Shown here: piece after piece, positions 45,384 to 53,178 of the stretch
How positions within the stretch are numbered: position 1 is the stretch's first letter
How the letters are laid out: each line of letters opens with the position of its first letter
Assembly: GCA_022705325.1 (NCBI GenBank)
Contig: JAKJER010000041.1
Span: forward strand, 1-55,014
DNA: 55,014 bases
Direction: 5' to 3'
Source of the DNA: Planctomycetota bacterium
GTDB lineage: Bacteria; Planctomycetota; Phycisphaerae; SM23-33
Position numbers and translations under genes: made by a program
Notes under the pieces: model-generated
What the model saw: only the letters and a program-made list of their open reading frames with translations
Database searches by the model: none
What the model was told of the DNA's origin: nothing

Positions 45384-46703
45384 ATGACGGATAACGCCAT
45401 TGCCGGATCGCGAGTCTCCCGCCGCGGCTTGCTGAAGGGGCTCTCCGCAGTCTCCGCTGCCGCAGCCGCCCCCTGGGTCGTCCCGGCGGCGGCGTTGGGC
45501 AAGGACGGCTACGTCGCGCCCAGCGAGAAGATCGTGCTCGGGGCCATCGGCATCGGCCCGCGAGGCCGCCACGATCTCGACTGCCTCATCGCCGAGAAGG
45601 ACCTCCGCTTCGTGGCCATCTGCGACACCCAGGCCGCCCGGCGACAGGCCGTCAAGAACATGGCCGACCAGCGCTACGGCAACACCGACTGCGTCATGTA
45701 CCGCGACTTCCGCGAGTTGCTCGCCCGCGCGGACGTCGACGCCCTCCTCATCGCCACCGGCGACCGCTGGCACGCCCACGCCTCGTGCTACGCCGTCCGC
45801 GCCGGCAAGGACGTCTACAGTGAGAAACCCTGCGCCATCACGATCGACCTCTGCCGCATCCTCGCCGAGAACGTCCGGCGCTACGGGCGGGTCTTCCAGG
45901 CCGGCACGCAGCGCCGCAGCGTGAACAACTTCCGCGCCGCCGTTCAGCTCGCCCGCAGCGGCAAGCTCGGCAAGTTGCACACGCTGTACGCGTCGATCTA
46001 CCGTCCGCGGATCACCTACGACTGGCTGCCCGAACAGCCCCTGCCGCCCCGCGACGAGGTCGATTGGGACATGTGGCTGGGCCCCTGCCCGTGGCGCCCC
46101 TACAACCAGACGTACGTCCGCGGCGGCTGGCGGGTCCACAACGATTTCGACAGCGGCGCGACCCTGCTGGACTGGGGCGCCCACACGCTGGACCTCTGCC
46201 AGTGGGCCAACGACGCCGACGGCACGACGCCCGTGGAGTACGAGCCCGGCGAGGGCGCCATCACCTGCCGCTACGCCAACGGGGTCAAGGTGGTCCTGGA
46301 CTGTCTGCCCCAGCCGTTCGGCGACCGCAGCCCCCACTACCACACCTCGCTGGGAACCTGCCCGGTCCGCTTTGTCGGCGACGAGGGCTGGATCGAGACC
46401 GGCGACAGCGGCGACATCATCGTCTATCCCGAGTCGCTCCGGGGCGAACTCAAGGCCCTCAAGACCAGCGGCCTGTCCGCCGCACAGCACACCCGCAACT
46501 TCCTCGACTGCGTCCGCGACCGGACCCAGCCGGTCGCCAATGCCGACGTCGCCCGAAGCTCGCACATCGCCTGTCACGCGGCCGCCCTGGCCTGGCTGCT
46601 CAACCGCAAGCTCACCCTGGACCCGAAGACCGAGACCTTCGTCAACGATGACGAGGCCAACCGCATGCGCAGCCGCGCCGCCCGCGAGCCGTGGACGCTG
46701 TAG
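45384..46703 (+). CDS. Tat-exported Gfo/Idh/MocA family oxidoreductase
   Basis: 439 residues with a Tat signal (VSRRGLLKGLSAVSAAAAAP). The Rossmann domain reads IVLGAIGIGPRGRHDLDCLI, FVAICDTQ, LIATGDRWHAHASCYAVRAG, and the family's EKP motif is in VYSEKPCAIT. The second, sheet-rich domain has DWGAHTLDLCQWA, placing the conserved His of the substrate site. It would oxidise or reduce a sugar with NAD(P) and travel folded through Tat, as many planctomycetal members do. The GH43-like gene follows after 13 nt. Confidence 0.94.
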   Translation: MTDNAIAGSRVSRRGLLKGLSAVSAAAAAPWVVPAAALGKDGYVAPSEKIVLGAIGIGPRGRHDLDCLIAEKDLRFVAICDTQAARRQAVKNMADQRYGNTDCVMYRDFRELLARADVDALLIATGDRWHAHASCYAVRAGKDVYSEKPCAITIDLCRILAENVRRYGRVFQAGTQRRSVNNFRAAVQLARSGKLGKLHTLYASIYRPRITYDWLPEQPLPPRDEVDWDMWLGPCPWRPYNQTYVRGGWRVHNDFDSGATLLDWGAHTLDLCQWANDADGTTPVEYEPGEGAITCRYANGVKVVLDCLPQPFGDRSPHYHTSLGTCPVRFVGDEGWIETGDSGDIIVYPESLRGELKALKTSGLSAAQHTRNFLDCVRDRTQPVANADVARSSHIACHAAALAWLLNRKLTLDPKTETFVNDDEANRMRSRAAREPWTL

Positions 46704-46716
46704 AATCGGGGACGCC

Positions 46717-47709
46717 ATGGGAACTCGTCTTGCCATCGCGTGGCTGTGCAGTTCCTTCGCGATCAGCGGGCAGTGCGTTGGAGCCCAGCCGCCCGGGCGG
46801 CCCGTGATCGACGGCGAGTGGTGGCAGGTCGCCGGCGACCCGGACCTGGGCGCGTACACGTCGCCCAAGCAGCAGCCGGTGGACTTCGGCCTCTGGCAGG
46901 CAGCCGACGGGACATGGCAGCTCTGGTCGTGCATCCGACACACCAAGTGCGGCGGGAACACTCGCCTGTTCTATCGCTGGGAGGGCCGCAAGCTCACCGA
47001 CCGTGACTGGAAGCCCATGGGTATCGCCATGGAGGCCGACGCGAAACTCGGCGAGACGCCGGGCGGGCTACAGGCCCCGCACGTGATCCAGTGGCAGGGC
47101 AAGTACTGGATGTTCTACGGCGACTGGGGGCACATCTGCCTGGCCCGCAGCGACGACGGCAAGACGTTCACGCGCGTGCTGAACGACCAGGGCCGGCCGC
47201 AACTCTTCGGCGGGCCCTACGGCAACACGCGCGACGCCATGGTCCTGCGCGTCGGGGAGAAGTTCTACTGCTACTACACCGGCCACCAGCCCAGGGACGC
47301 CAAGGACACGCACAAGGCCGCCGTCTTCTGCCGGACGTCGAGCGACCTGCGGACCTGGAGCGAGCCGGTCATCGTCTCCACAGGCGGCGAGGCTGCCAAA
47401 CAGACCGACTGGTACGGCGGGCACGCCGAGTGTCCGTTCGTCGTGCACAAGGACGGGTTGTTCTACCTGTTCCGCAACCAGCGCTACGGGCGCAAGGCCC
47501 TCAACACGCAGTACGCCTCACGCGACCCGCTGGACTTCGGCGTGGACCACGACCGCTTCCGCATCGGCACGCTCGAAGCCGCCGCGCCGGAGATCATCCT
47601 GCACGAAGGCCGGTATTACATCGCCGCCCTCCTGCCCTCGCTCAAGGGCATCCAGATCGGCAAACTCAAGTGGGGACCGCTTGTGGACGCAGCGAACGGC
47701 CGGAAATGA
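46717..47709 (+). CDS. Exported GH43-like five-bladed beta-propeller protein
   Basis: 330 residues with a signal-type N-terminus (LAIAWLCSSFAISGQCVGA). Propeller blades with Trp/Tyr-rich strands (QLWSCIRHTKCGGNTRLFYR, APHVIQWQGKYWMFYGDWGH, FYCYYTGHQPRDAK, HAECPFVVHKDGLFYLFRNQ, APEIILHEGRYYIAAL) are typical of GH43/GH68-like or DUF377 glycosidases. Acidic residues in GHAECPF and AAPEI could be catalytic. The exact activity is unknown. It directly follows the oxidoreductase gene and precedes a promoter for the next gene. Confidence 0.8.
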   Translation: MGTRLAIAWLCSSFAISGQCVGAQPPGRPVIDGEWWQVAGDPDLGAYTSPKQQPVDFGLWQAADGTWQLWSCIRHTKCGGNTRLFYRWEGRKLTDRDWKPMGIAMEADAKLGETPGGLQAPHVIQWQGKYWMFYGDWGHICLARSDDGKTFTRVLNDQGRPQLFGGPYGNTRDAMVLRVGEKFYCYYTGHQPRDAKDTHKAAVFCRTSSDLRTWSEPVIVSTGGEAAKQTDWYGGHAECPFVVHKDGLFYLFRNQRYGRKALNTQYASRDPLDFGVDHDRFRIGTLEAAAPEIILHEGRYYIAALLPSLKGIQIGKLKWGPLVDAANGRK

Positions 47710-47721
47710 CCAATGTCACTC

Positions 47722-47750
47722 TTGACACATTGGCCGCTCGTGGGTATCGT
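47722..47750 (+). promoter_or_regulatory. Sigma70-type promoter of the second PEP-CTERM gene
   Basis: A perfect TTGACA (47722-47727) and TATCGT (47745-47750) are exactly 17 nt apart, 12 nt after the previous stop codon. The start would be near 47757, giving a leader of about 34 nt with GGAG before the ATG. Confidence 0.65.
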
Positions 47751-47790
47751 AGTTTTGTCCTTTCTGAAAGCGAGAAAAACGGAGATACCC

Positions 47791-48492
47791 ATGAAACGGT
47801 GCATCGTATGCGCGGCCGCGGCGCTGTTTGCGTTGGCGGGAGTGTCCCAGGGAGATTTGATCCCCGGCGCCATCACCGGCGTGACGGGCAAGGCGTTCCA
47901 CCGGGGCGACAACAATGATCCGGGCGACGGGTCGCTTTCCCGCATGCTCGACGGATCGGGGCTGACTGTCGGCAACCCCGGCCTCCCCGGCACCTGGACC
48001 CATAACAACCGCTGGCAGGACAACTGGCAGGGCTCCGGGAGTTTCACCGGCGGCGCCACCCCCGGCGCCTGGTTCGTCGCCGACCTCGGCCAGATCTACA
48101 TCGACCTGGACAAGATGTGGATGTGGAACGTCCGTGAAGTGCTCGACCGCGGCATGAAGAGTTTCAGCGTCTATTATGCCGACTCCCCGACCGTCACTCC
48201 GGTCACCAACTCGGCCTACAGCTTCGCCAGCGGCGGCTGGGCCTTGCTCGGCAATTACACGTTGCCGCAGAGCACGGGCAACAACACTCCCTTCGACGGA
48301 CTGCTGGACCTGACGGGCATTCCGGAGGCCCGCTACATCGGCCTGGACATCCAGAGCAATTACGGAAGCACGTTCCGGGTCGGCCTGGCCGAACTGGAGT
48401 TCACCACGCCCGAGCCCGCCACGCTGACCGCACTGCTGCTGGCCGCGGGTGGAATGGGCTCGTATCTCCGCCGACGCCGCCGCGCCGCCTGA
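47791..48492 (+). CDS. PEP-CTERM sorting domain protein
   Basis: 233 residues; ATG 47791 has GGAG 6 nt upstream and starts a signal peptide (MKRCIVCAAAALFALAGVSQ). The domain resembles a discoidin-like or galactose-binding beta sandwich (GAWFVADLGQIYIDLDKMWM, then MKSFSVYYADSP, EARYIGLDIQSNYGST). It ends in an exosortase signal: TPEP, a hydrophobic segment and RRRRR. The promoter upstream is the best match to consensus in this window, so it may be well expressed. It lies beside a convergent glycosyltransferase-like gene. Confidence 0.87.
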   Translation: MKRCIVCAAAALFALAGVSQGDLIPGAITGVTGKAFHRGDNNDPGDGSLSRMLDGSGLTVGNPGLPGTWTHNNRWQDNWQGSGSFTGGATPGAWFVADLGQIYIDLDKMWMWNVREVLDRGMKSFSVYYADSPTVTPVTNSAYSFASGGWALLGNYTLPQSTGNNTPFDGLLDLTGIPEARYIGLDIQSNYGSTFRVGLAELEFTTPEPATLTALLLAAGGMGSYLRRRRRAA

Positions 48493-48493
48493 G

Positions 48494-49570
48494 TCAACGA
48501 GACAACTCCCCGATCGCCTGCTCGATGGCGGCCACCGCCTCAGCCAGTCCGTCGCGCTGGTAGGCCCGCACGCGGGCGGCCAACTCAGCCGAGCCGGCCA
48601 GAAACTCGCGGAACAGCTCCGTCGACAGCTCCCCCGGCGAGACCTGTCGCCCGATTCCCCACTGCTGCACGAACCGGGCGTTGAGCCGCTGCTCCAGCGA
48701 CTGCTCGGGCAGCAGCAGCATCCCCTTGCCGAAGTGGATGGCCTCGCCGATGAGCTGGTTGCCTGCCGTCGCGAACACCGCCCGGCACGAGGCCAGGTCC
48801 TGCACGAACCCGTCCACACTCAGCGGCTTGATCTCCAGCCGGCCCTCGCGCGTCGCCTCGGCCGGGCCGTACACGCGGACGTCCGCGTCCAGTTCCGCCA
48901 GGGCCCGCCGCAGGGTCGGCGTGAAATGTACGTGTGCGTTGGACAGGTAGACCAGCAGGTGCGACCCGTCGCTCGGGCGGGTCCGGCGGACGATCTCCCG
49001 CAGCACGGGCGGGACGATCCGCACCCCGCGCCGCAGCGGACGCGCGGAGAAGAACGCCGTCGCGACCGACCGGTGCGGACGGTTGACCAGCAGGCGGTAG
49101 GCCAGCGACTCCAACTCGCACACCACCCGATCGACGCCCGTCAGGCCGACGTCGCAGCTCGCCAGGACGCCGTAGTGATCGAAGCTGATCCGCGGGATGC
49201 CCATCCGCCAGGCCGCCCTGTGGGTGAACAGTTCCGAATCGCTGATGACCACGTGCGGGGCGAACTCCCGCAGCAGGCCCATCACGCTTCGCAGGGCCCT
49301 GCCGCAGCCCATCGCGTCGGCCAGCAGCGGCACGTTCCGCCGCAGCGTCAGCCAGGCGGAGCAGTTACTGGCGGCGTCGTGAACGTATCGCAGCGTCGGC
49401 AGCCGGTGCACGCGGTAGTCTGCGCTCAGCAGGTCGGCCGCCTCGTCCCCCGCCAGCACCAGCACGTCGTGCCGCTCCCGCAACAGGGGCAACACCGCCT
49501 GGGCGCGCACGGCATGACCCCGGCCGTAGCCGTGTACGCCATACGCCACTCTGCGTTTGCCGCCCTGCAT
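48494..49570 (-). CDS. Glycosyltransferase-like protein (MurG/GT28-related, MJ1255 type)
   Basis: 358 residues. Two Rossmann-like halves: YGVHGYGRGHAVRAQAVLPL at the N-terminus with a Gly-rich loop, and a C-terminal LLVYLSNAHV...VYGPAEATRE...FVQDLASCRAVFATAGNQLI, GEAIHFGKGMLLLPEQSLEQ. The pattern (sugar-nucleotide site in the second half, 'AGNQLIGEAI...P') is that of GT28/UGT-like enzymes grouped with MJ1255. The donor and acceptor are unknown. ATG 49570 is used; an upstream in-frame start would add sequence with no family match. It is divergent from the GH116 gene. Confidence 0.83.
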   Translation of the reverse strand: MQGGKRRVAYGVHGYGRGHAVRAQAVLPLLRERHDVLVLAGDEAADLLSADYRVHRLPTLRYVHDAASNCSAWLTLRRNVPLLADAMGCGRALRSVMGLLREFAPHVVISDSELFTHRAAWRMGIPRISFDHYGVLASCDVGLTGVDRVVCELESLAYRLLVNRPHRSVATAFFSARPLRRGVRIVPPVLREIVRRTRPSDGSHLLVYLSNAHVHFTPTLRRALAELDADVRVYGPAEATREGRLEIKPLSVDGFVQDLASCRAVFATAGNQLIGEAIHFGKGMLLLPEQSLEQRLNARFVQQWGIGRQVSPGELSTELFREFLAGSAELAARVRAYQRDGLAEAVAAIEQAIGELSR

Positions 49571-49716
49571 AGCCCGTCCAATCCATCGCCCGCCCGCGCA
49601 GCGTTCCTCGCGCGTCCCGCTCAGGTTGCGCGAAGCCGCCCGCGAGTTCAAGGCGCCACTCTTTGACAATCTGCCGCCCATCTGGCATATTGGACCCATC
49701 ACTTGAGGAGTCTCCC

Positions 49717-52700
49717 ATGCAGACCCGAGCAACCGCCCTGGCGTCCGTTGGCCTCGTTTCGGTCCTGCTGTTCCACACGCTCGTCTTGACCGCTGGCGCG
49801 GAAGAAGCCGCTCCCGTCGCCCACTGGAAGTTCGAGGGCGACCTGGCCGACGCGCAGGGCAAGCTGAATGGCGAGTTCAAGGGCGGCCAGCCAGCCTTCG
49901 TGGACGGCCCGGCCGGGGGCAAGGCCCTCGCGTTGGCCAAAGGCCAGTTCGTCACATTCGGCCCGGCGGAGACGCTCGATCTGGACAAGTGCACCGTCGA
50001 ACTGTGCTTCCGCCTCCAGACGCCGCCCGGAACGTTCAAATACAACCCTTGCCTGATCGCCAAGCGCTCCAATGAAGGGGGCCACTCGGCCACCCGGTTC
50101 AGCATCCACGTCTGGAACGACCACAAGCAGCTCGCCCTGTGGAACGGGCAGTCCGTCGCGCGATACGAGGTGCCGGGCCAGCCGCTTCAGGCCGGCCAGT
50201 GGCATCACCTCGCCGTCACCTTCGACGGCGCGGCCGCGCGACTCTATCTGGACGGCGTGCCGTGCCCGTCCGACTCGACCGCGCCGTTCAACGTCCAGCA
50301 GCGCAAGCTGCCCCTGCAACTCGGCGCGAGCGATCCCAGAGGCGCCGAGAACCTGCCCGGCGCCTACGACGAGCTGGCCGTCTACGCCCAGGCGCTTACG
50401 GTCGAGCAGGTCGCCGCCCGCGCCGACGCGCTGGGCTTCAAGCAGCAGCGCGAGACGCTGCTGGCGGCTGCCCGCGAGCGCGAAGAGCGCCTCCGCAAAG
50501 AGCAGCAGGAGCGACAGGCCCGCCACGCCGCCCGCATCGCGGAAATGAAGAAGGACCCCGCCCTGGCCGCGCCGGGCGCCAGACGCGTCTATTCCGGCGA
50601 CCGCCTCACCGGGATTTCCATGCCGCTGGGGGGCATCGCGGCGGGGCCCGTCCAGATCGACGGTCGGGCCATGAGGCCCATCTGGCAGATCTTCAACAAC
50701 TACAAGGCGGTCGATCTGGCCGACACGTTCTTCGCCGCCTGCGTCAAGGCGGGAGACGACAAGCACGTCCTTCGCGCGTTGCAGACCGAGCCGGTCGGGC
50801 CCTTCCAGGCCGTCAAAGCCCTTTCCTTCAGCGGCGAGTACCCCTTCGGATGGTTCGAGTTCACCGACGCCGACCTGCCCGTCCGCCTGTCGATGGAGTG
50901 CTGCTCCGTCCTCATCCCGCTGAACGCCCGCGACTCGGCCTTCCCGGCGGCCGTCTTCCGCCTCACCGCCAGGAACCTCCGCGACGCGCCCGTGACGGTG
51001 ACGTTCCTGGCCAGCCAGCAGAACCCCGTCGGCAACCCGTTGAGCGGCCCGCGGGCCGCCGATCGTAAGCTGCAGGGCTACGGGCAGAACGTCAACAGCG
51101 TCGTCCGCCGGGCGGGCTGGACGAGAATCCACATGACGGGCAAGGCAGGCACGGGACCCTCCTGCGGCGACATGGTGCTTGCCGCCGACGCCGAGGACGC
51201 CCGCGCCGCCGCCTCGTGGGAGACGCTCCAGGCCCTGGCCGACAAGCTGGCCGGCGGCACGTTCGGAGGCGAGGACAAGGCCGGGCCCAGCGAGGACGGG
51301 CGGACGCTCAACGGCGCCCTGGCCGTTCCCCTGGCGCTCAGGCCGGGAGAGACCAAGTCGGTCCGCTTCGTCCTGGCCTGGCACTTCCCGAACGTCAAGC
51401 AGCCGTGGGTCGGCGGGCAGGGCAACAGGTACGCCGCCTGGTGGCCCGACGCGATGTCCGTGACGGACGAATTCACGCGCCGCCTGGATGAGCTGACCGA
51501 GCAGACGCGGGCCTACCACGACGCCCTCTACGACTCCAATCTGCCCGTCTGGCTGTTGGACCGCGTCAGTTCGCAGGTGGCGATCCTGGCCAGCCGGACC
51601 TGCTTCTGGAGCCGCGACGGCTACTTCGGAGGCTGGGAGGGCTGCAACCCCGACGCCGGCTGCTGCGCGGGCAACTGCGGACACGTGTGGCACTACGCCC
51701 AGTCCCACGCCCGCCTGTGGCCGGAGATCGCCCGGCGCATGCGCGAGCAGGCCCTCCGCTACCAGCGCGCCGACGGGGCCCTCTTCTTCCGACAGCCCGC
51801 CACGGGCGTGGCCGCCGACGCGCAGGCCGGCGAGATCCTCGAGGCCTACCGCGAGCACCTCGCCTGCACCGACAACGACTGGCTCAAGGCCAACTGGCCG
51901 CGCATTCGCAAGGCCATGGAGTACATGATCGCCGTGTGGGATGCCGACGAGGACGGCATGATGGGCGGGCGATGGCACAACACCCTCGACGTCGATTCCA
52001 GCGGGTGCAGTTCCTGGGTCGGCAGCCTCTATGCCGCCGCCCTCGACGCCGCCGGCCGCATGGCGGCCATCGCGGCCGACGCCGAAGCCGCCACGCGTTT
52101 CCGCCGCATCGCCCAGGCGGCCCGGAAGAACCAGGACGAGAAGCTCTTCAACGGCGAGTACTACATCCAGATCCCCGACGCCAAGCCGCTGCGCGACTAC
52201 TTCAACGGCTGTTCGATCGACCAGGTGCTCGGCTGCTGGTGGGCCGACCAGCTCGACCTGGCGCCGGTCTATCCCGCCGACCGCGTCCGCTCGGCGATGG
52301 CGGCGCTGGTCCGCCTGAACTTCCGCCCGGACTTCCACGGCATCCGGCAGGTGCCTCGCAAGTTCGTCCACGACGACGACGCCGGCACGCAGATGGTCCA
52401 GTGGCCCGGCGACAAGCGCCCGCCCAACCATATCCTCTACGCCGATGAGGCGATGACCGGCTTCGAATACGCCGCCGCCGGCGCGATGATGCAGGTGGGC
52501 ATGGTCGACGACGCCCTGCTGCTGGCCAAGGCCGTCAGCGACCGCTACGACGGGCGGCTCAGGACCACCCTCTCGGGCGGGGCCTACACGAGCTGGGGCT
52601 TCAGCGGGAATCCCTTCGGCGACGACGAATGCGGCAAGTTCTACGCCCGGGCCATGAGTTCCTGGTCGCTCCTGCTGGCCGCCCAGGGCTTCATCCACGA

Positions 52701-53040
52701 CGGCCCCGCCGGCGTGATCGGCTTCCAGCCGCGCTGGCAGGCGGAGAACCACCGCTCGTTCTTCATTGGCGCCGAAGGATACGGCACGTTCAGCCAGACC
52801 ATCGCCGACGGCAAACAGAACGCCTCCATCGCCCTCCGTCGCGGCAAGCTGACCCTTCGCACTATCGTTCTCCAGGCCCCCGAGGGCGCGAAGGTTGCCG
52901 CCGCCATCGTCCGCTGCGCGGGCAAGGACCTCAAGGCCGGGTCCAGCCAGGAGGGCCGGCGAGTCACGATCTCGCTCGACGCGCCGCTCACGGTCGGCCA
53001 GGCCCAGGGCCTCCAGGTGGAACTGTCTCTCCAGAAATAA
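49717..53040 (+). CDS. Exported GH116-family glycosidase with N-terminal LamG domain
   Basis: 1107 residues; ATG 49717 follows GAGGAG. After the signal peptide comes a LamG/concanavalin-like domain (about 35-245: VAHWKFEGDLADAQG...WHHLAVTFDGAAARLYLDG) and a helical linker. The GH116 (beta-glucosidase 2-like) parts follow: an N-terminal beta domain (ISMPLGGIAAGPVQIDGR) and an (alpha/alpha)6 domain with CNPDAGCCAGNCGHVWHYAQ, GGRWHNTLDVDSSGCSSWVG, CSIDQVLGCWWADQLDLAPV. The second motif's Asp is the likely acid/base. The nucleophile position may read Asp (LDVD) where other members have Glu; my alignment here is uncertain. It probably removes glucose or xylose from a polymer. Confidence 0.86.
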   Translation: MQTRATALASVGLVSVLLFHTLVLTAGAEEAAPVAHWKFEGDLADAQGKLNGEFKGGQPAFVDGPAGGKALALAKGQFVTFGPAETLDLDKCTVELCFRLQTPPGTFKYNPCLIAKRSNEGGHSATRFSIHVWNDHKQLALWNGQSVARYEVPGQPLQAGQWHHLAVTFDGAAARLYLDGVPCPSDSTAPFNVQQRKLPLQLGASDPRGAENLPGAYDELAVYAQALTVEQVAARADALGFKQQRETLLAAAREREERLRKEQQERQARHAARIAEMKKDPALAAPGARRVYSGDRLTGISMPLGGIAAGPVQIDGRAMRPIWQIFNNYKAVDLADTFFAACVKAGDDKHVLRALQTEPVGPFQAVKALSFSGEYPFGWFEFTDADLPVRLSMECCSVLIPLNARDSAFPAAVFRLTARNLRDAPVTVTFLASQQNPVGNPLSGPRAADRKLQGYGQNVNSVVRRAGWTRIHMTGKAGTGPSCGDMVLAADAEDARAAASWETLQALADKLAGGTFGGEDKAGPSEDGRTLNGALAVPLALRPGETKSVRFVLAWHFPNVKQPWVGGQGNRYAAWWPDAMSVTDEFTRRLDELTEQTRAYHDALYDSNLPVWLLDRVSSQVAILASRTCFWSRDGYFGGWEGCNPDAGCCAGNCGHVWHYAQSHARLWPEIARRMREQALRYQRADGALFFRQPATGVAADAQAGEILEAYREHLACTDNDWLKANWPRIRKAMEYMIAVWDADEDGMMGGRWHNTLDVDSSGCSSWVGSLYAAALDAAGRMAAIAADAEAATRFRRIAQAARKNQDEKLFNGEYYIQIPDAKPLRDYFNGCSIDQVLGCWWADQLDLAPVYPADRVRSAMAALVRLNFRPDFHGIRQVPRKFVHDDDAGTQMVQWPGDKRPPNHILYADEAMTGFEYAAAGAMMQVGMVDDALLLAKAVSDRYDGRLRTTLSGGAYTSWGFSGNPFGDDECGKFYARAMSSWSLLLAAQGFIHDGPAGVIGFQPRWQAENHRSFFIGAEGYGTFSQTIADGKQNASIALRRGKLTLRTIVLQAPEGAKVAAAIVRCAGKDLKAGSSQEGRRVTISLDAPLTVGQAQGLQVELSLQK

Positions 53041-53178
53041 CCTCCGGCCGCCTCCGGACGGGACGATCGTTTCAGTGCTCCGCGGGCACAAGGCAGACAC
53101 GGCTGGACGCTTCACGTGCCGGGGGGTATCCTCACTTTGTCGGTTTGGCCGGAACCCCACAATGAGCAGGAGAACACC

